From assembly GCA_022736595.1 (NCBI GenBank), contig DZDC01000050.1:1-16263 (forward strand): DNA of 16,263 nt, in the 5' to 3' direction. The translations under genes and the position numbers were made by a program. This document shows positions 7,415 through 15,600 of the stretch, one piece after another. The notes beneath the pieces were generated by a model that saw only the letters and a list, made by a program, of their open reading frames with translations, searched no databases and had not been told where the DNA came from. The DNA is from Draconibacterium orientale (GTDB lineage: Bacteria > Bacteroidota > Bacteroidia > Bacteroidales > UBA1556). Numbering within the stretch: position 1 is the stretch's first letter; each line of letters opens with the position of its first letter.

Positions 7415-8320
7415 TTACTTCGTTAAATCTTGAAATATATTCTCTAGACTTATCTCCATGCTTTGCATTCCTATCAAAGTATAGTTATGCTCTTTTGCCC
7501 ATTCGTAAATTTTTGGACGCAAATCATTTTCGGCTTCCACAGTAAGCTTAAATTTATGGTCAGATAGTGCTTGCACTTTTTCCACTTCAGATATTTTTTT
7601 TAGAATACTTTCCGAGAGTGTTTCTTTGAATTCCACTACGATAACCTCCTTATTTTTCCAAAGCTTTTGCATTTGGTTTTTGGGGCTATCGGCAATGAGT
7701 TTTCCATTGTTGATAATAAGAATGCGGTCGCAAATGGCCTCCACTTCTTGCATAATATGAGATGAAAAGAGTACCGTTTTATCCTGTCCAATTTTACGAA
7801 TGAGATTGCGGATTTCGATCAATTGATTGGGATCAAGTCCGCTGGTGGGCTCATCCAAGATGAGTACCTTAGGATCGTGGATAAAAGCTTGAGCCAATCC
7901 CACCCTTTGTTTGTATCCTTTGGATAGCGCTCCAATTTTCTTATGAGCTTCTTTGCCAAGACCTGTAAGTTCTATAACTTCTTCAATGCGGTCTTTTGCA
8001 TTTTTAATTTTAAAAAGTCCCGCAGTAAAAGCCAGAAACTCGCGCACATACATTTCGTAATATAATGGGTTACTTTCGGGGAGATAGCCTATTAAACGTT
8101 TGGTTTGCAGCGGGTTTTCCACCACATCCATTCCCATTACAGAAACTTTTCCATCGGAAGCAGGGAGATAACCTGTTATAATTTTCATTAAAGTGGATTT
8201 CCCGGCTCCATTTGGCCCCAGCAAACCCACGATTTCCCCTTGATTGATCTCGAGACTTACCTCATCCAGAGCCTTTTGGGTTCCATAGATTTTGGTTAGC
8301 TTTTCTACCTTAATCGACAT
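7415..8320 (-). CDS. gldA: GldA-like ABC transporter ATPase
   Basis: A 301-residue ATP-binding subunit of an ABC-2-type transporter. All nucleotide-binding motifs are intact: Walker A GPNGAGKS (35-42), an L-P-E Q-loop variant typical of ABC-2 ATPases (80-82), signature LSKGYKQR (132-139), Walker B VLILDEP (152-158) and the switch histidine in SSH (H188). The C-terminal 75 residues form the small extra domain common in this group. The overall sequence, from G-Y-L-P-E-S-N-P-L-Y to F-S-S-H-I-M-Q-E-V-E, matches what I know of GldA, the ATPase that works with membrane proteins GldF and GldG in gliding motility of Flavobacteria. No gldF or gldG is present here, and many non-gliding Bacteroidota carry close relatives, so the symbol is probable rather than certain. 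The gene follows glnS by 21 bp and is likely co-transcribed with it. Confidence 0.85.
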   Translation of the reverse strand: MSIKVEKLTKIYGTQKALDEVSLEINQGEIVGLLGPNGAGKSTLMKIITGYLPASDGKVSVMGMDVVENPLQTKRLIGYLPESNPLYYEMYVREFLAFTAGLFKIKNAKDRIEEVIELTGLGKEAHKKIGALSKGYKQRVGLAQAFIHDPKVLILDEPTSGLDPNQLIEIRNLIRKIGQDKTVLFSSHIMQEVEAICDRILIINNGKLIADSPKNQMQKLWKNKEVIVVEFKETLSESILKKISEVEKVQALSDHKFKLTVEAENDLRPKIYEWAKEHNYTLIGMQSMEISLENIFQDLTK

Positions 8321-8341
8321 AATTTATGATATCAATTTGTA

Positions 8342-10015
8342 CTAATTTGTTGAATTCGACCAACTATCTTTGAGAGTAACGGTGCGATTGAAGACTGGCA
8401 TTTCAGCGGTACTATCTTTATCTACACAGAAATAACCAATGCGTTGAAATTGAAACTTAGTTCCAATGGCGGCCTCTTTCAAACCGGGTTCAAGTTTGCA
8501 ATTTGCTAAAACCTGAAGTGAGTTGGGGTTTAGGAATTCTTTAAAATCATGATCTTTGTCAGAATCAGGAGCTTCATGTGTAAAAAGTCGATCGTATAAA
8601 CGCACCTCAGCATCGATACAATGATCGGCACTTACCCAATGTAAAGTACCTTTTACCTTGCGGCTTTCACCAGCGCCACTTCGAGTATCGGGATCGTAGG
8701 TACAAAGAAGTTCGGTGACTTTTCCATTTTCGTCGGTACGATATTCGTCACAACGTATAATGTAAGCTCCTTTGAGACGAACCTCAGAACCAGGACTTAA
8801 TCTGAAATATTTCTTCGGGGGATCGATCATGAAATCGTCTTGCTCGATAAATAGATGCTTGCTAAAGGGGAGCTTTCTACTTTGACTGTTGGGATCTTCG
8901 GGATTATTTACCAATTCAATATCCTCGGTTACGCCATCAGGATAATTAGTAAGGGTAATTTTTAATGGGTTAATAACTGCCATCACACGATCAGCAATTT
9001 TGTTGAGGTGCTCGCGAACCATGAATTCCAAGAGTCCAAATTCGATAACATTATCCCGTTTGGCAACTCCAATGCGATCTGCAAAGTTGCGAATGCTTTC
9101 AGGAGTATATCCTCGGCGGCGTAAACCAGAAATGGTGGGCATACGTGGATCGTCCCAGCCATTGACGTAATTATCTTTAACAAGTTCGAGTAGTTTGCGT
9201 TTACTCATAACGGTGTAGTTGAGGTTGAGCCGTGCAAACTCAATTTGCTGTGGCCGGTCGCCGTTTGCTACTTGATCGAGAAACCAGTTGTAAAGAGGGC
9301 GGTGGTTTTCAAACTCTAAGGTACAAATGGAATGGGTAATGTTTTCGATGTAATCGCTCTGACCGTGTGCATAATCGTACATAGGATAAATGCACCATTG
9401 ATCCCCAGTGCGGTGATGATGGGCATGCATAATACGATACATCACTGGGTCACGCATTTGCATATTGGGTGAAGCCATATCCACTTTTGCTCGCAACACC
9501 CTTTCACCATTCTGGAATTTTCCCGATCTCATTTGTTCAAATAGATCCAAATTTTCTTCGATCGTACGATTTCTGTAAGGACTTTCATCACCTGGTTTTT
9601 GAGGGGTTCCCCTTTGTTGGCTTATAAGTTCTGAAGGTTGATCATCAACATAGGCTTTGCCTTCCTTAATCATTTGAACCGCCCATTGATAAAGCTGCTC
9701 AAAATAATCGGAGGCGTAACGAATTTCACCATCCCAATTGAATCCAAGCCACTTGACGTCTTCAATAATGCTATCGACATATTCTTCATCCTCTTTTACG
9801 GGATTGGTATCATCGAAACGTAGGTTAGTTTGGCCATTGTACTTGATTCCTAAACCAAAATTTAAACAAATGCTTTTGGCGTGACCGATATGCAAGTATC
9901 CATTGGGTTCAGGAGGGAAACGGGTAAGTACACGGTTCCCATTTTTACCATTCTCCAAATCCGTTTCAATGATTTGCTCAATAAAATTCAGCGATTTTTC
10001 GTTCTGTAGTTCCAT
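8342..10015 (-). CDS. glnS: Glutaminyl-tRNA synthetase
   Basis: Class I aminoacyl-tRNA synthetase that charges tRNA-Gln with glutamine in the cytosol. From ATG 10015 the protein has 557 residues, close to the 553 of the E. coli enzyme. Motifs are visible at the expected places: TRFPPEPNGYLHIGHAKS with the HIGH box at 42-45, F-D-D-T-N-P at 67-72, and the KMSKS equivalent VMSKRK at 269-274. The C-terminal anticodon-binding beta-barrels are complete, ending near W-S-N-S-T-N. An in-frame TTG at 10042 would add nine residues (PFINFFEQ...), but it lies inside the predicted -7 promoter element, so ATG 10015 is the better start and fits the family N-terminus. It is the first gene of the unit with the gldA-like gene. 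Confidence 0.96.
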   Translation of the reverse strand: MELQNEKSLNFIEQIIETDLENGKNGNRVLTRFPPEPNGYLHIGHAKSICLNFGLGIKYNGQTNLRFDDTNPVKEDEEYVDSIIEDVKWLGFNWDGEIRYASDYFEQLYQWAVQMIKEGKAYVDDQPSELISQQRGTPQKPGDESPYRNRTIEENLDLFEQMRSGKFQNGERVLRAKVDMASPNMQMRDPVMYRIMHAHHHRTGDQWCIYPMYDYAHGQSDYIENITHSICTLEFENHRPLYNWFLDQVANGDRPQQIEFARLNLNYTVMSKRKLLELVKDNYVNGWDDPRMPTISGLRRRGYTPESIRNFADRIGVAKRDNVIEFGLLEFMVREHLNKIADRVMAVINPLKITLTNYPDGVTEDIELVNNPEDPNSQSRKLPFSKHLFIEQDDFMIDPPKKYFRLSPGSEVRLKGAYIIRCDEYRTDENGKVTELLCTYDPDTRSGAGESRKVKGTLHWVSADHCIDAEVRLYDRLFTHEAPDSDKDHDFKEFLNPNSLQVLANCKLEPGLKEAAIGTKFQFQRIGYFCVDKDSTAEMPVFNRTVTLKDSWSNSTN

Positions 10016-10039
10016 CTGCTCAAAAAAATTTATGAACGG

Positions 10040-10047
10040 CAAAAGTA
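10040..10047 (-). promoter_or_regulatory. -7 element of the glnS promoter
   Basis: On the minus strand TACTTTTG (10047-10040) matches TAnnTTTG exactly, 24 bp before the ATG at 10015. No TTG stands at the proper -33 distance, so the promoter is incomplete or uses a degenerate upstream element. Initiation here would start downstream of the TTG at 10042 and so supports ATG 10015 as the real glnS start. Confidence 0.4.
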
Positions 10048-10115
10048 GTTATTTTGTGGCTCTACACCGCTTTTACTTTTCCCTTTTCCCAATCAAAAAT
10101 ATTGGATGCTGTCCT

Positions 10116-10136
10116 AAAAAAGGGGGCCAACCCCTT
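10116..10136 (-). terminator. Orphan terminator-like hairpin upstream of glnS
   Basis: Read on the minus strand, the stem AAGGGG/CCCCTT (10136-10131 with 10125-10120, five-base loop) continues directly into a T run ending at 10116. This is a compact, GC-rich, textbook rho-independent terminator form. It points in the same direction as glnS but lies about 70 bp before the glnS -7 element, and no minus-strand gene precedes it. It may end a small RNA, act as a leader attenuator for glnS, or block read-through into glnS. Confidence 0.5.
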
Positions 10137-10270
10137 GGTTCTATTGGTTTGTCACAATTCATTTACCCTTCTTTTACAATCTTTCGTTGCATGGTTAGAA
10201 ACACGTATATTAAATGAAAATTATTAAATTGACAAAATGCAAGAAATCATATTAAATTTCGTTAGTGGAT

Positions 10271-10302
10271 TTGATGATTTGTGCATTTATTTTATAAATT
10301 TG
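10271..10302 (+). promoter_or_regulatory. Bacteroidota-type promoter, 10347 gene
   Basis: TTG at 10271-10273, a 21-bp spacer and TAAATTTG at 10295-10302 match the phylum consensus exactly. Initiation near 10309 gives a leader of about 38 nt and lies downstream of the GTG at 10281, excluding that codon as the start of the following gene. Confidence 0.62.
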
Positions 10303-10324
10303 CGCTTGGTCTCTTAATAAGAAC

Positions 10325-10336
10325 TTATACGTATAA
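10325..10336. repeat. 12-bp perfect palindrome in the leader
   Basis: TTATACGTATAA is a perfect palindrome between the predicted transcription start (about 10309) and the ATG at 10347. Its position, just downstream of a consensus promoter, is where a dimeric repressor could bind. No second copy was seen in the window, so an operator function is only a possibility. Confidence 0.3.
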
Positions 10337-10346
10337 AACATTCATT

Positions 10347-10967
10347 ATGAAGAAGATAATTATTCAATTGGCGTTAGTCATTATAGTTGGCTTTTTAGGT
10401 TACATGGTTTACGATAGCATTATGCAACCTGTTCGGTATCAAAAAGCCACTGAAGACCGTGAAAATATGGTTAAAGAAAGATTGAATCAAATCAAAGTTT
10501 TGCAATTAGAATTTAAGAAAATTCATAATCGCTACACTGCGAATTTTGATTCTTTGATTGATTTCTACAACAATGCCGAAATGCCTTTAATTCTTAAAAG
10601 TGGAGTAGTTCCCGATTCTTTGTCGGAAGAACAAGCTTTGAAAATGGGTTTAATCACCCGTGATACTTCCTATGTTGCAATGAAAGATACTCTTTTTAAG
10701 GATGTTAAGGATTTCGAAATTGAAAATATTATGTATGTACCTTTTACCCATAAAAAGGTAAAATTTGAAATGGAAACTGGAACCGTAGAAAGAGCTAACT
10801 TTCAAATACCAGTTTTTGAAGTTCGCAGTTATAAAAAGGACTATTTGGCCGAAATCAATGAGCAAGAATTATTGCAAAATGATCTTCTCCTCATGGAAGC
10901 CGACGAAAAGTATCCTGGTTTGAAGCTTGGAAGTATGGTTGAGCCTTCCACCGACGGTAACTGGTAA
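10347..10967 (+). CDS. Membrane-anchored protein, pseudopilin-like shape
   Basis: A 206-residue protein from ATG 10347. An in-frame GTG at 10281 would add 22 residues but lies upstream of the predicted transcription start. Residues 4-22 form one hydrophobic helix after K2-K3. It is followed by a charged helix (about 30-62, R-E-N-M-V-K-E-R-L-N-Q-I-K-V-L-Q-L-E-F) and then N-R-Y-T-A-N-F-D-S-L-I, then a beta-rich region (about 100-160). This order of anchor helix, long helix and a Y-T-x-x-F-D-x-L turn resembles type II secretion/type IV pseudopilins, but no prepilin peptidase site with the usual Glu is seen, so it is only a shape resemblance. No known family is assigned. It would be anchored in the inner membrane with its body in the periplasm. 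The next genes, DUF3822 and rsmD, follow on the same strand after 153 bp. Confidence 0.8.
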   Translation: MKKIIIQLALVIIVGFLGYMVYDSIMQPVRYQKATEDRENMVKERLNQIKVLQLEFKKIHNRYTANFDSLIDFYNNAEMPLILKSGVVPDSLSEEQALKMGLITRDTSYVAMKDTLFKDVKDFEIENIMYVPFTHKKVKFEMETGTVERANFQIPVFEVRSYKKDYLAEINEQELLQNDLLLMEADEKYPGLKLGSMVEPSTDGNW

Positions 10968-11120
10968 TAGTATATTCATTTTCTTCGACGTAAAATCCAT
11001 TGCTACGACTTTGGATTGAAGTCAAAGCAAAGGGATGCAGCCGTGCCTCTTATTAAATTAGCCCTAATATTTACAGTCCCTTACGCCTAGGCCAAGTACT
11101 GCAAAAAGAGTCAAATACCT

Positions 11121-11927
11121 ATGAAAATCATCAAAGAAATAAGGAATAATCAAGAAGTACCTCACAATACTTCACAACATTGTTCCTTATTTTTTTTGAA
11201 AGATAGCCTGATTTTTATCCTTCATCAAAACCAAAAAATTGAGCAAGCTGCACAGGTTGAGTTTAAAGAAAATCAACCTTCATCTTGGAATTTCAATCTT
11301 CAAAAATTGATCTCTCAATTTGAGGCACTAAAACAATCCTTTCAACAGGTCAATCTTGTTTTTGAAACTCCCAATTTTATGTTTATTCCTGAGCCCTATT
11401 TCGAGGTTAGCAAAGCCCGTCAAGCTCTTGAATATTACACTCAACAGACGCTTTCAAACATTCAGCACCACCGGATACCCAAGCTGGGACACCAGGTAGT
11501 TTATGATATCCCTTTCACCCTCGAGCAGCAACTTCAGCAGCAATTTCCTCAAGCAAAGCGTTTTCATCAATCCACGCTTTTGATAATGCAAGCTGAAGCA
11601 AAAACCAATCAAGGGCAGATGATGCTTTTGAAAGTGCATTTACAATATTTTGAGATTTGTGCTTTTAAGGGAACGCAATGGCTTGGATACACTCGATTTG
11701 AGTACAAAACCATCGACGAATTTATGTTTATGCTCCTTAGCTTTACCCAATCGCATGAGCTTAAAACTCAGGAGACCCCGTTGTTTGTTGAGGGCGCCAT
11801 TATAAAATCATCGCCTTTGTATCAACAAATTGAGTCTTATTTCAGAAGCCTCGAATTGAATGAAGACCTTGTGGGCGGTGATATTTTTACTTCAAACCTA
11901 AAGGCCCTGCAACATGCGAATCATTAG
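11121..11927 (+). CDS. DUF3822 family protein
   Basis: A 268-residue soluble protein that I recognise as the DUF3822 family, a Bacteroidota family found next to rsmD. Family-like features are the N-terminal S-L-F-F-L-K-D-S-L-I-F-I-L, the F-E-T-P-N-F-M-F-I-P-E-P-Y-F block (81-94), the strand L-K-V-H-L-Q-Y-F-E-I-C-A-F (170-182), F-E-Y-K-T-I-D-E-F-M-F-M-L-L (193-206), and V-E-G-A-I-I-K-S-S-P-L-Y (223-234). The fold is thought to be actin/ribonuclease-H-like with no proven biochemical role. It is rich in glutamine (for example F-T-L-E-Q-Q-L-Q-Q-Q-F-P, 132-143). Its 3' end overlaps the rsmD start by 14 bp in another frame, showing translational coupling. No consensus promoter was found in the 153-bp gap before it. 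Confidence 0.82.
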   Translation: MKIIKEIRNNQEVPHNTSQHCSLFFLKDSLIFILHQNQKIEQAAQVEFKENQPSSWNFNLQKLISQFEALKQSFQQVNLVFETPNFMFIPEPYFEVSKARQALEYYTQQTLSNIQHHRIPKLGHQVVYDIPFTLEQQLQQQFPQAKRFHQSTLLIMQAEAKTNQGQMMLLKVHLQYFEICAFKGTQWLGYTRFEYKTIDEFMFMLLSFTQSHELKTQETPLFVEGAIIKSSPLYQQIESYFRSLELNEDLVGGDIFTSNLKALQHANH

Positions 11928-12450
11928 TGGTACCCACCGTTCGCGTCGAATTGATGCCCCCACCAACTTGCCTGTGCGACCCACCACAGACATGGCTAAG
12001 GAATCACTTTTTAATATTTTAAATAATCGTGTCGTCTTTTCCGAATTACGGGTTTTGGATCTATTTTCGGGAACCGGAAATATAACCTATGAATTTGCTT
12101 CTCGCGAGGCCATTGAAGTGGTATCGGTGGATCAAGACCAACTTTGCATAAAGTTTATACAACAAACCGTTCAGAAGTTGGCTTTTGAACAAGTCAGGGT
12201 GTATCAGTCGGATGTGTTTCAGTTTTTAGAAAAACACCAGCAATCCTTCGATCTTATTTTTGCCGACCCACCTTATCAATTGCCCAACATTGACGATATC
12301 GTAATCAAAGTTTTTGAACACTCGCGCCTCAATGCTGGTGGATTATTGGTGGTGGAGCATTCCAGAAAAACCCACCTCAGTCATTTGCCTCATTTTAAGC
12401 AAATGCGCCATTATGGAAGCGTTCATTTCAGTTTTTTTGGCACTGAATAG
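11914..12450 (+). CDS. rsmD: 16S rRNA m2G966 methyltransferase
   Basis: A 178-residue SAM-dependent N2-guanine methyltransferase that modifies G966 (E. coli numbering) of 16S rRNA during 30S assembly. Diagnostic sequences are the N-terminal M-R-I-I-S-G-T-H-R-S-R-R, RPTTDMAKESLFNIL (22-36), motif I LDLFSGTGN (48-56) and the catalytic DPPY (118-121). The family usually has an additional G-S at motif I (L-F-A-G-S-G), which here reads L-F-S-G-T-G as in other Bacteroidota. The ATG at 11914 lies within the end of the DUF3822 gene; the 14-bp overlap and the family N-terminus fix the start. The length is typical. Confidence 0.94.
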   Translation: MRIISGTHRSRRIDAPTNLPVRPTTDMAKESLFNILNNRVVFSELRVLDLFSGTGNITYEFASREAIEVVSVDQDQLCIKFIQQTVQKLAFEQVRVYQSDVFQFLEKHQQSFDLIFADPPYQLPNIDDIVIKVFEHSRLNAGGLLVVEHSRKTHLSHLPHFKQMRHYGSVHFSFFGTE

Positions 12451-12472
12451 CCAGATGCTCAGATTTCTAATA

Positions 12473-12489
12473 CCGATGATGCATATCGG
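12473..12489 (+). terminator. Weak hairpin after rsmD
   Basis: A 5-bp stem CCGAT/ATCGG with a 7-nt loop lies 22 bp after the rsmD stop. No T run follows directly; the nearest is the AAAATTTT at about 12503. It could mark the 3' end of the rsmD transcript but is weak as an intrinsic terminator. Confidence 0.2.
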
Positions 12490-12570
12490 CATTGACCATT
12501 GTAAAATTTTAATTTAGTTTGGACTAAAATATAATCACAATTGGTATAACTGCTCTTAGAAAGACAATCC

Positions 12571-12601
12571 TTGACCTCGAGATTCGAGCTCTGTATTTTT
12601 T
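12571..12601 (+). promoter_or_regulatory. Possible promoter, large barrel gene
   Basis: TTG at 12571-12573, a 20-bp spacer, then TATTTTTT at 12594-12601: one mismatch (final G to T) from TAnnTTTG. Spacing is ideal and the leader would be about 34 nt. A short inverted repeat CTCGA-GAT-TCGAG lies in the spacer. There is no better candidate in the 190-bp gap. Confidence 0.33.
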
Positions 12602-12641
12602 ATTCTCCTATCTTAGCTCCCTTATTTGTCATTAAATTCCT

Positions 12642-15600
12642 ATGCGAAGCTTTTTGTTTGTAGCCTCATTTCTTCTCCTTATTGTTGGAGGGCAAGCGCA
12701 AATTGCCCAGCCCAACCTTAGGGTAATTAATGTGGGCCAGCGACAGGTGCAACTTCATGATTCGCTCCTCATTTCGGCACAAAGCATACGCATTACCAAC
12801 AAAGATGGTCAACCGCTCGACACTTCTTTATTTCATTGGAATGTGACAACCAACCAGCTTTTATTATCGGATCAAATTCCAGCTTCTTTCTTTCCTTTAG
12901 CCTTCTCGTACCGACCTTTTACTTTGGATTTAAAGGCCAAAAAATTTCACAAACAAATTCAACCTATAAAAGAAGGTGAAAACGAAGCTTTTCTTTATTA
13001 TCGAGCCAAAACGAGCACTCAAAACCCAACTAAGGATTTAGGATTAAACGATTTTCAACGCAGTGGAAGTATTTCTAGGGCTTTAAGCATGGGCAATCAG
13101 CAAGGCGTGAACGTTTTGTCGAGTATGAATTTGCAAATTGCTGGAAAGCTATCCGAAGATTTGGAATTGGTGGCTTCCATTTCTGATGAGAACATCCCCA
13201 TTCAACCCGATGGGAACACCCAACAACTCAGCGATTTTGATAAGGTTTTTATCCAAATAAAACATCAAAAGGCTCAAATTACATTAGGCGATTTCGATAT
13301 GACACGCCCTCAAAGCTATTTTCTCAACTACTTTAAAAAGGTTCAGGGAATCAACTCCAGTTTCAATACCAAACTTAGCTCGGGCAACCAGCTTGAAGCA
13401 TACGGAAGCATTGGAATAAGTCGGGGGAAATATGCCCAGAATCAAATTCAAGGCATCGAAGGAAACCAAGGCCCCTACCGGCTTAAAGGGAACAACAGCG
13501 AGCAAAACATTATTGTGCTTTCGGGAACCGAAAAAGTGTATATCGATGGCAAAATTCTAACCCGTGGGCAAAATTACGATTACATCATCGACTACAATAC
13601 TGGCGAAATTACCTTTATGCCAAGGCAAATCATCAACAAAGACAAGCGAATTTCAGTTGAATTTCAGTACAGTGACCGATACTATGCCCGCTTTATTTCC
13701 AATGCAGGAGCCCAATGGACGCTACCAAAACTGAAAGTTGGATTTCACTATTTTGTAGAATCGGACTTAAAAAACCAGAGTTTGGATCAGAGTTTAACCA
13801 ACGAACAAAAGCAATTGATGGTGGATATTGGCGATAGTCTATGGAAAGCCGTGGTACCTTCGGTGGACAGTATCGGATTTAATGGAAATGAAGTATTGTA
13901 TAAAAAAATAGACAGTTTAGGTTACTCGCCAGTGTACGTTTACAGCACCTCAAAAGACAGCGCCTTTTATCGGCTTTCGTTCAGTGCGGTGGGAAGCGGA
14001 AAGGGAAATTACAGGCAAACCACCAGCAATGCCAATGGACGGGTGTTTGAATGGGTCGCTCCCATCAATGGAATTCCTCAGGGCGACTATGAACCCATTT
14101 CGGTGCTGGTGGCTCCCCAGCGTAAACAAATGTTGGTGGCCAACAGCTCATGGAAATTGCATAAAACCACTACTTTAAACTCCGAAATTGCAGTGTCAAA
14201 TCAAGACTTAAACTCCTTTTCGCCTTACGGAAATGGAGATAATACTGCCCCTGCCTTTAAGTTACATCTCATTCATCTTTTACCTGTGAAGTCGGGGGAG
14301 AAATCTTTAAAACTTAAATCACAGTTTCAATATGAGCTAGTGGGCGCCAACTTTGTTCCCATGGAACGCTATCGAACTGTGGAATTTGAAAGAGATTGGA
14401 GCTTAAACATCAACAGTATTCAACAACAGCAATTTTTCGACTTTTCAACTGCGCTTCAAAAGAGCAAGCTCGATCTGATCCAATACCAACTCAACTGGCT
14501 TAAAGCAAGCGAAAGCACGGGGTTGAGAAATGGACTTGCCTTTAACTATATGGACAAAAAGTGGAGCGCAGCCAGCGCGGCTTCATTTACGCATTCCAAA
14601 GATGCCATTCAAGAGTCCCAATTTTTACGACATTTTGCCGAATTGAGCCGTTCCTTTGGTGCATTTAGATTTGGGCTTCTCGAAAATGCCGAACAAAATA
14701 AAAACCAACTGCAAGCCAATCAACTCCTTACCTCCAAAAGTGCTCAGTTTCAGGAATACAAAATTTACATCGATCATGGCGATAGCAGCAAGCAAAAATA
14801 CCGGCTATTTTACAAATACCGCCTCGACAAACTCCCCGATGGAAGTGATTTAAAAACCGCTTTTAAAGCTGATGAAACTGGTTTGGAAATTACTTTAAAT
14901 AAATCGGCAAAGCATCAATTTCAACTCATGGCTTCGTATCGAAACCTTCACTTGCTCGACACCACCCTCAGTTCTCAAAAAAGTGACCAATCAGGAAACT
15001 TACGCATTCAAGATCAACTTACTGTTTGGAACGGTGCATTAACCCTTCAGAATTACTATGAACTGGCCTCGGGTATGGAAAATCGACGCGACTATTCTTA
15101 CCTCGAAGTTGTAGCTGGACAAGGGGTTTATGTTTGGAACGATTACAATGCCAATGGTGTAAAGGAGTTGGACGAATTTGAAGTGGCCGTATTTCAAGAC
15201 CAAGCCAATTTCATTCGGATATTCATACCCACAACCGAATACATCCAAACCTTTAACAATCAATTTTCGAGTTCGGCCAACCTCAACTTATACCGTCTTT
15301 GGAAAGGAACGACCAAGCCATTTATAAAATTCATACGCAAATTCAGCAATCAATTTACATTTAGATCGCTGCTCAAAATGCAAGACAATACGACCTTACC
15401 CCTTTTTATTCCCTATACTTTTGATTGGTACGATCCTTCTGTGGTCAACCTCAATTCCACGCTTCGCAATACCCTTTCTTTCAACAAAATAGACCCTGTT
15501 TTTGGACTGGATTACAGCTATTTTAGCTCTCAATCAAAACTCATGATGATGAATGGCTTTGAACTGAGAACCCGCAACGACCATGAGTTGAAATTTCGAT

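Larger units (their letters stand above)
10043..10346. other. Divergent regulatory gap, glnS / 10347 gene
   Basis: About 300 bp between divergent genes, with no convincing protein gene. From left to right it holds the -7 element of glnS, an inverted repeat CCAAT/ATTGG near 10089-10105, a GC-rich hairpin with a T run on the minus strand (10116-10136), an AT-rich stretch, the plus-strand promoter at 10271-10302 and a 12-bp palindrome at 10325-10336. Short minus-strand frames, such as a 29-codon ATG frame running across the hairpin toward glnS, have no family resemblance that I can name. Confidence 0.6.

Noticed and set aside
10053..10139. 29-codon minus-strand frame across the orphan hairpin (begins M-N-C-D-K-P)
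   Set aside because: No recognisable family or start signal, and the hairpin itself explains the constrained sequence better.
10281..10346. GTG start giving 22 more residues to the 10347 protein
   Set aside because: The codon lies inside the promoter, upstream of the predicted transcription start, and would bury the natural K-K-plus-helix N-terminus.
12314..12517. Open frame of 67 codons overlapping the end of rsmD
   Set aside because: A shadow frame of rsmD that extends into non-coding sequence, without family resemblance.
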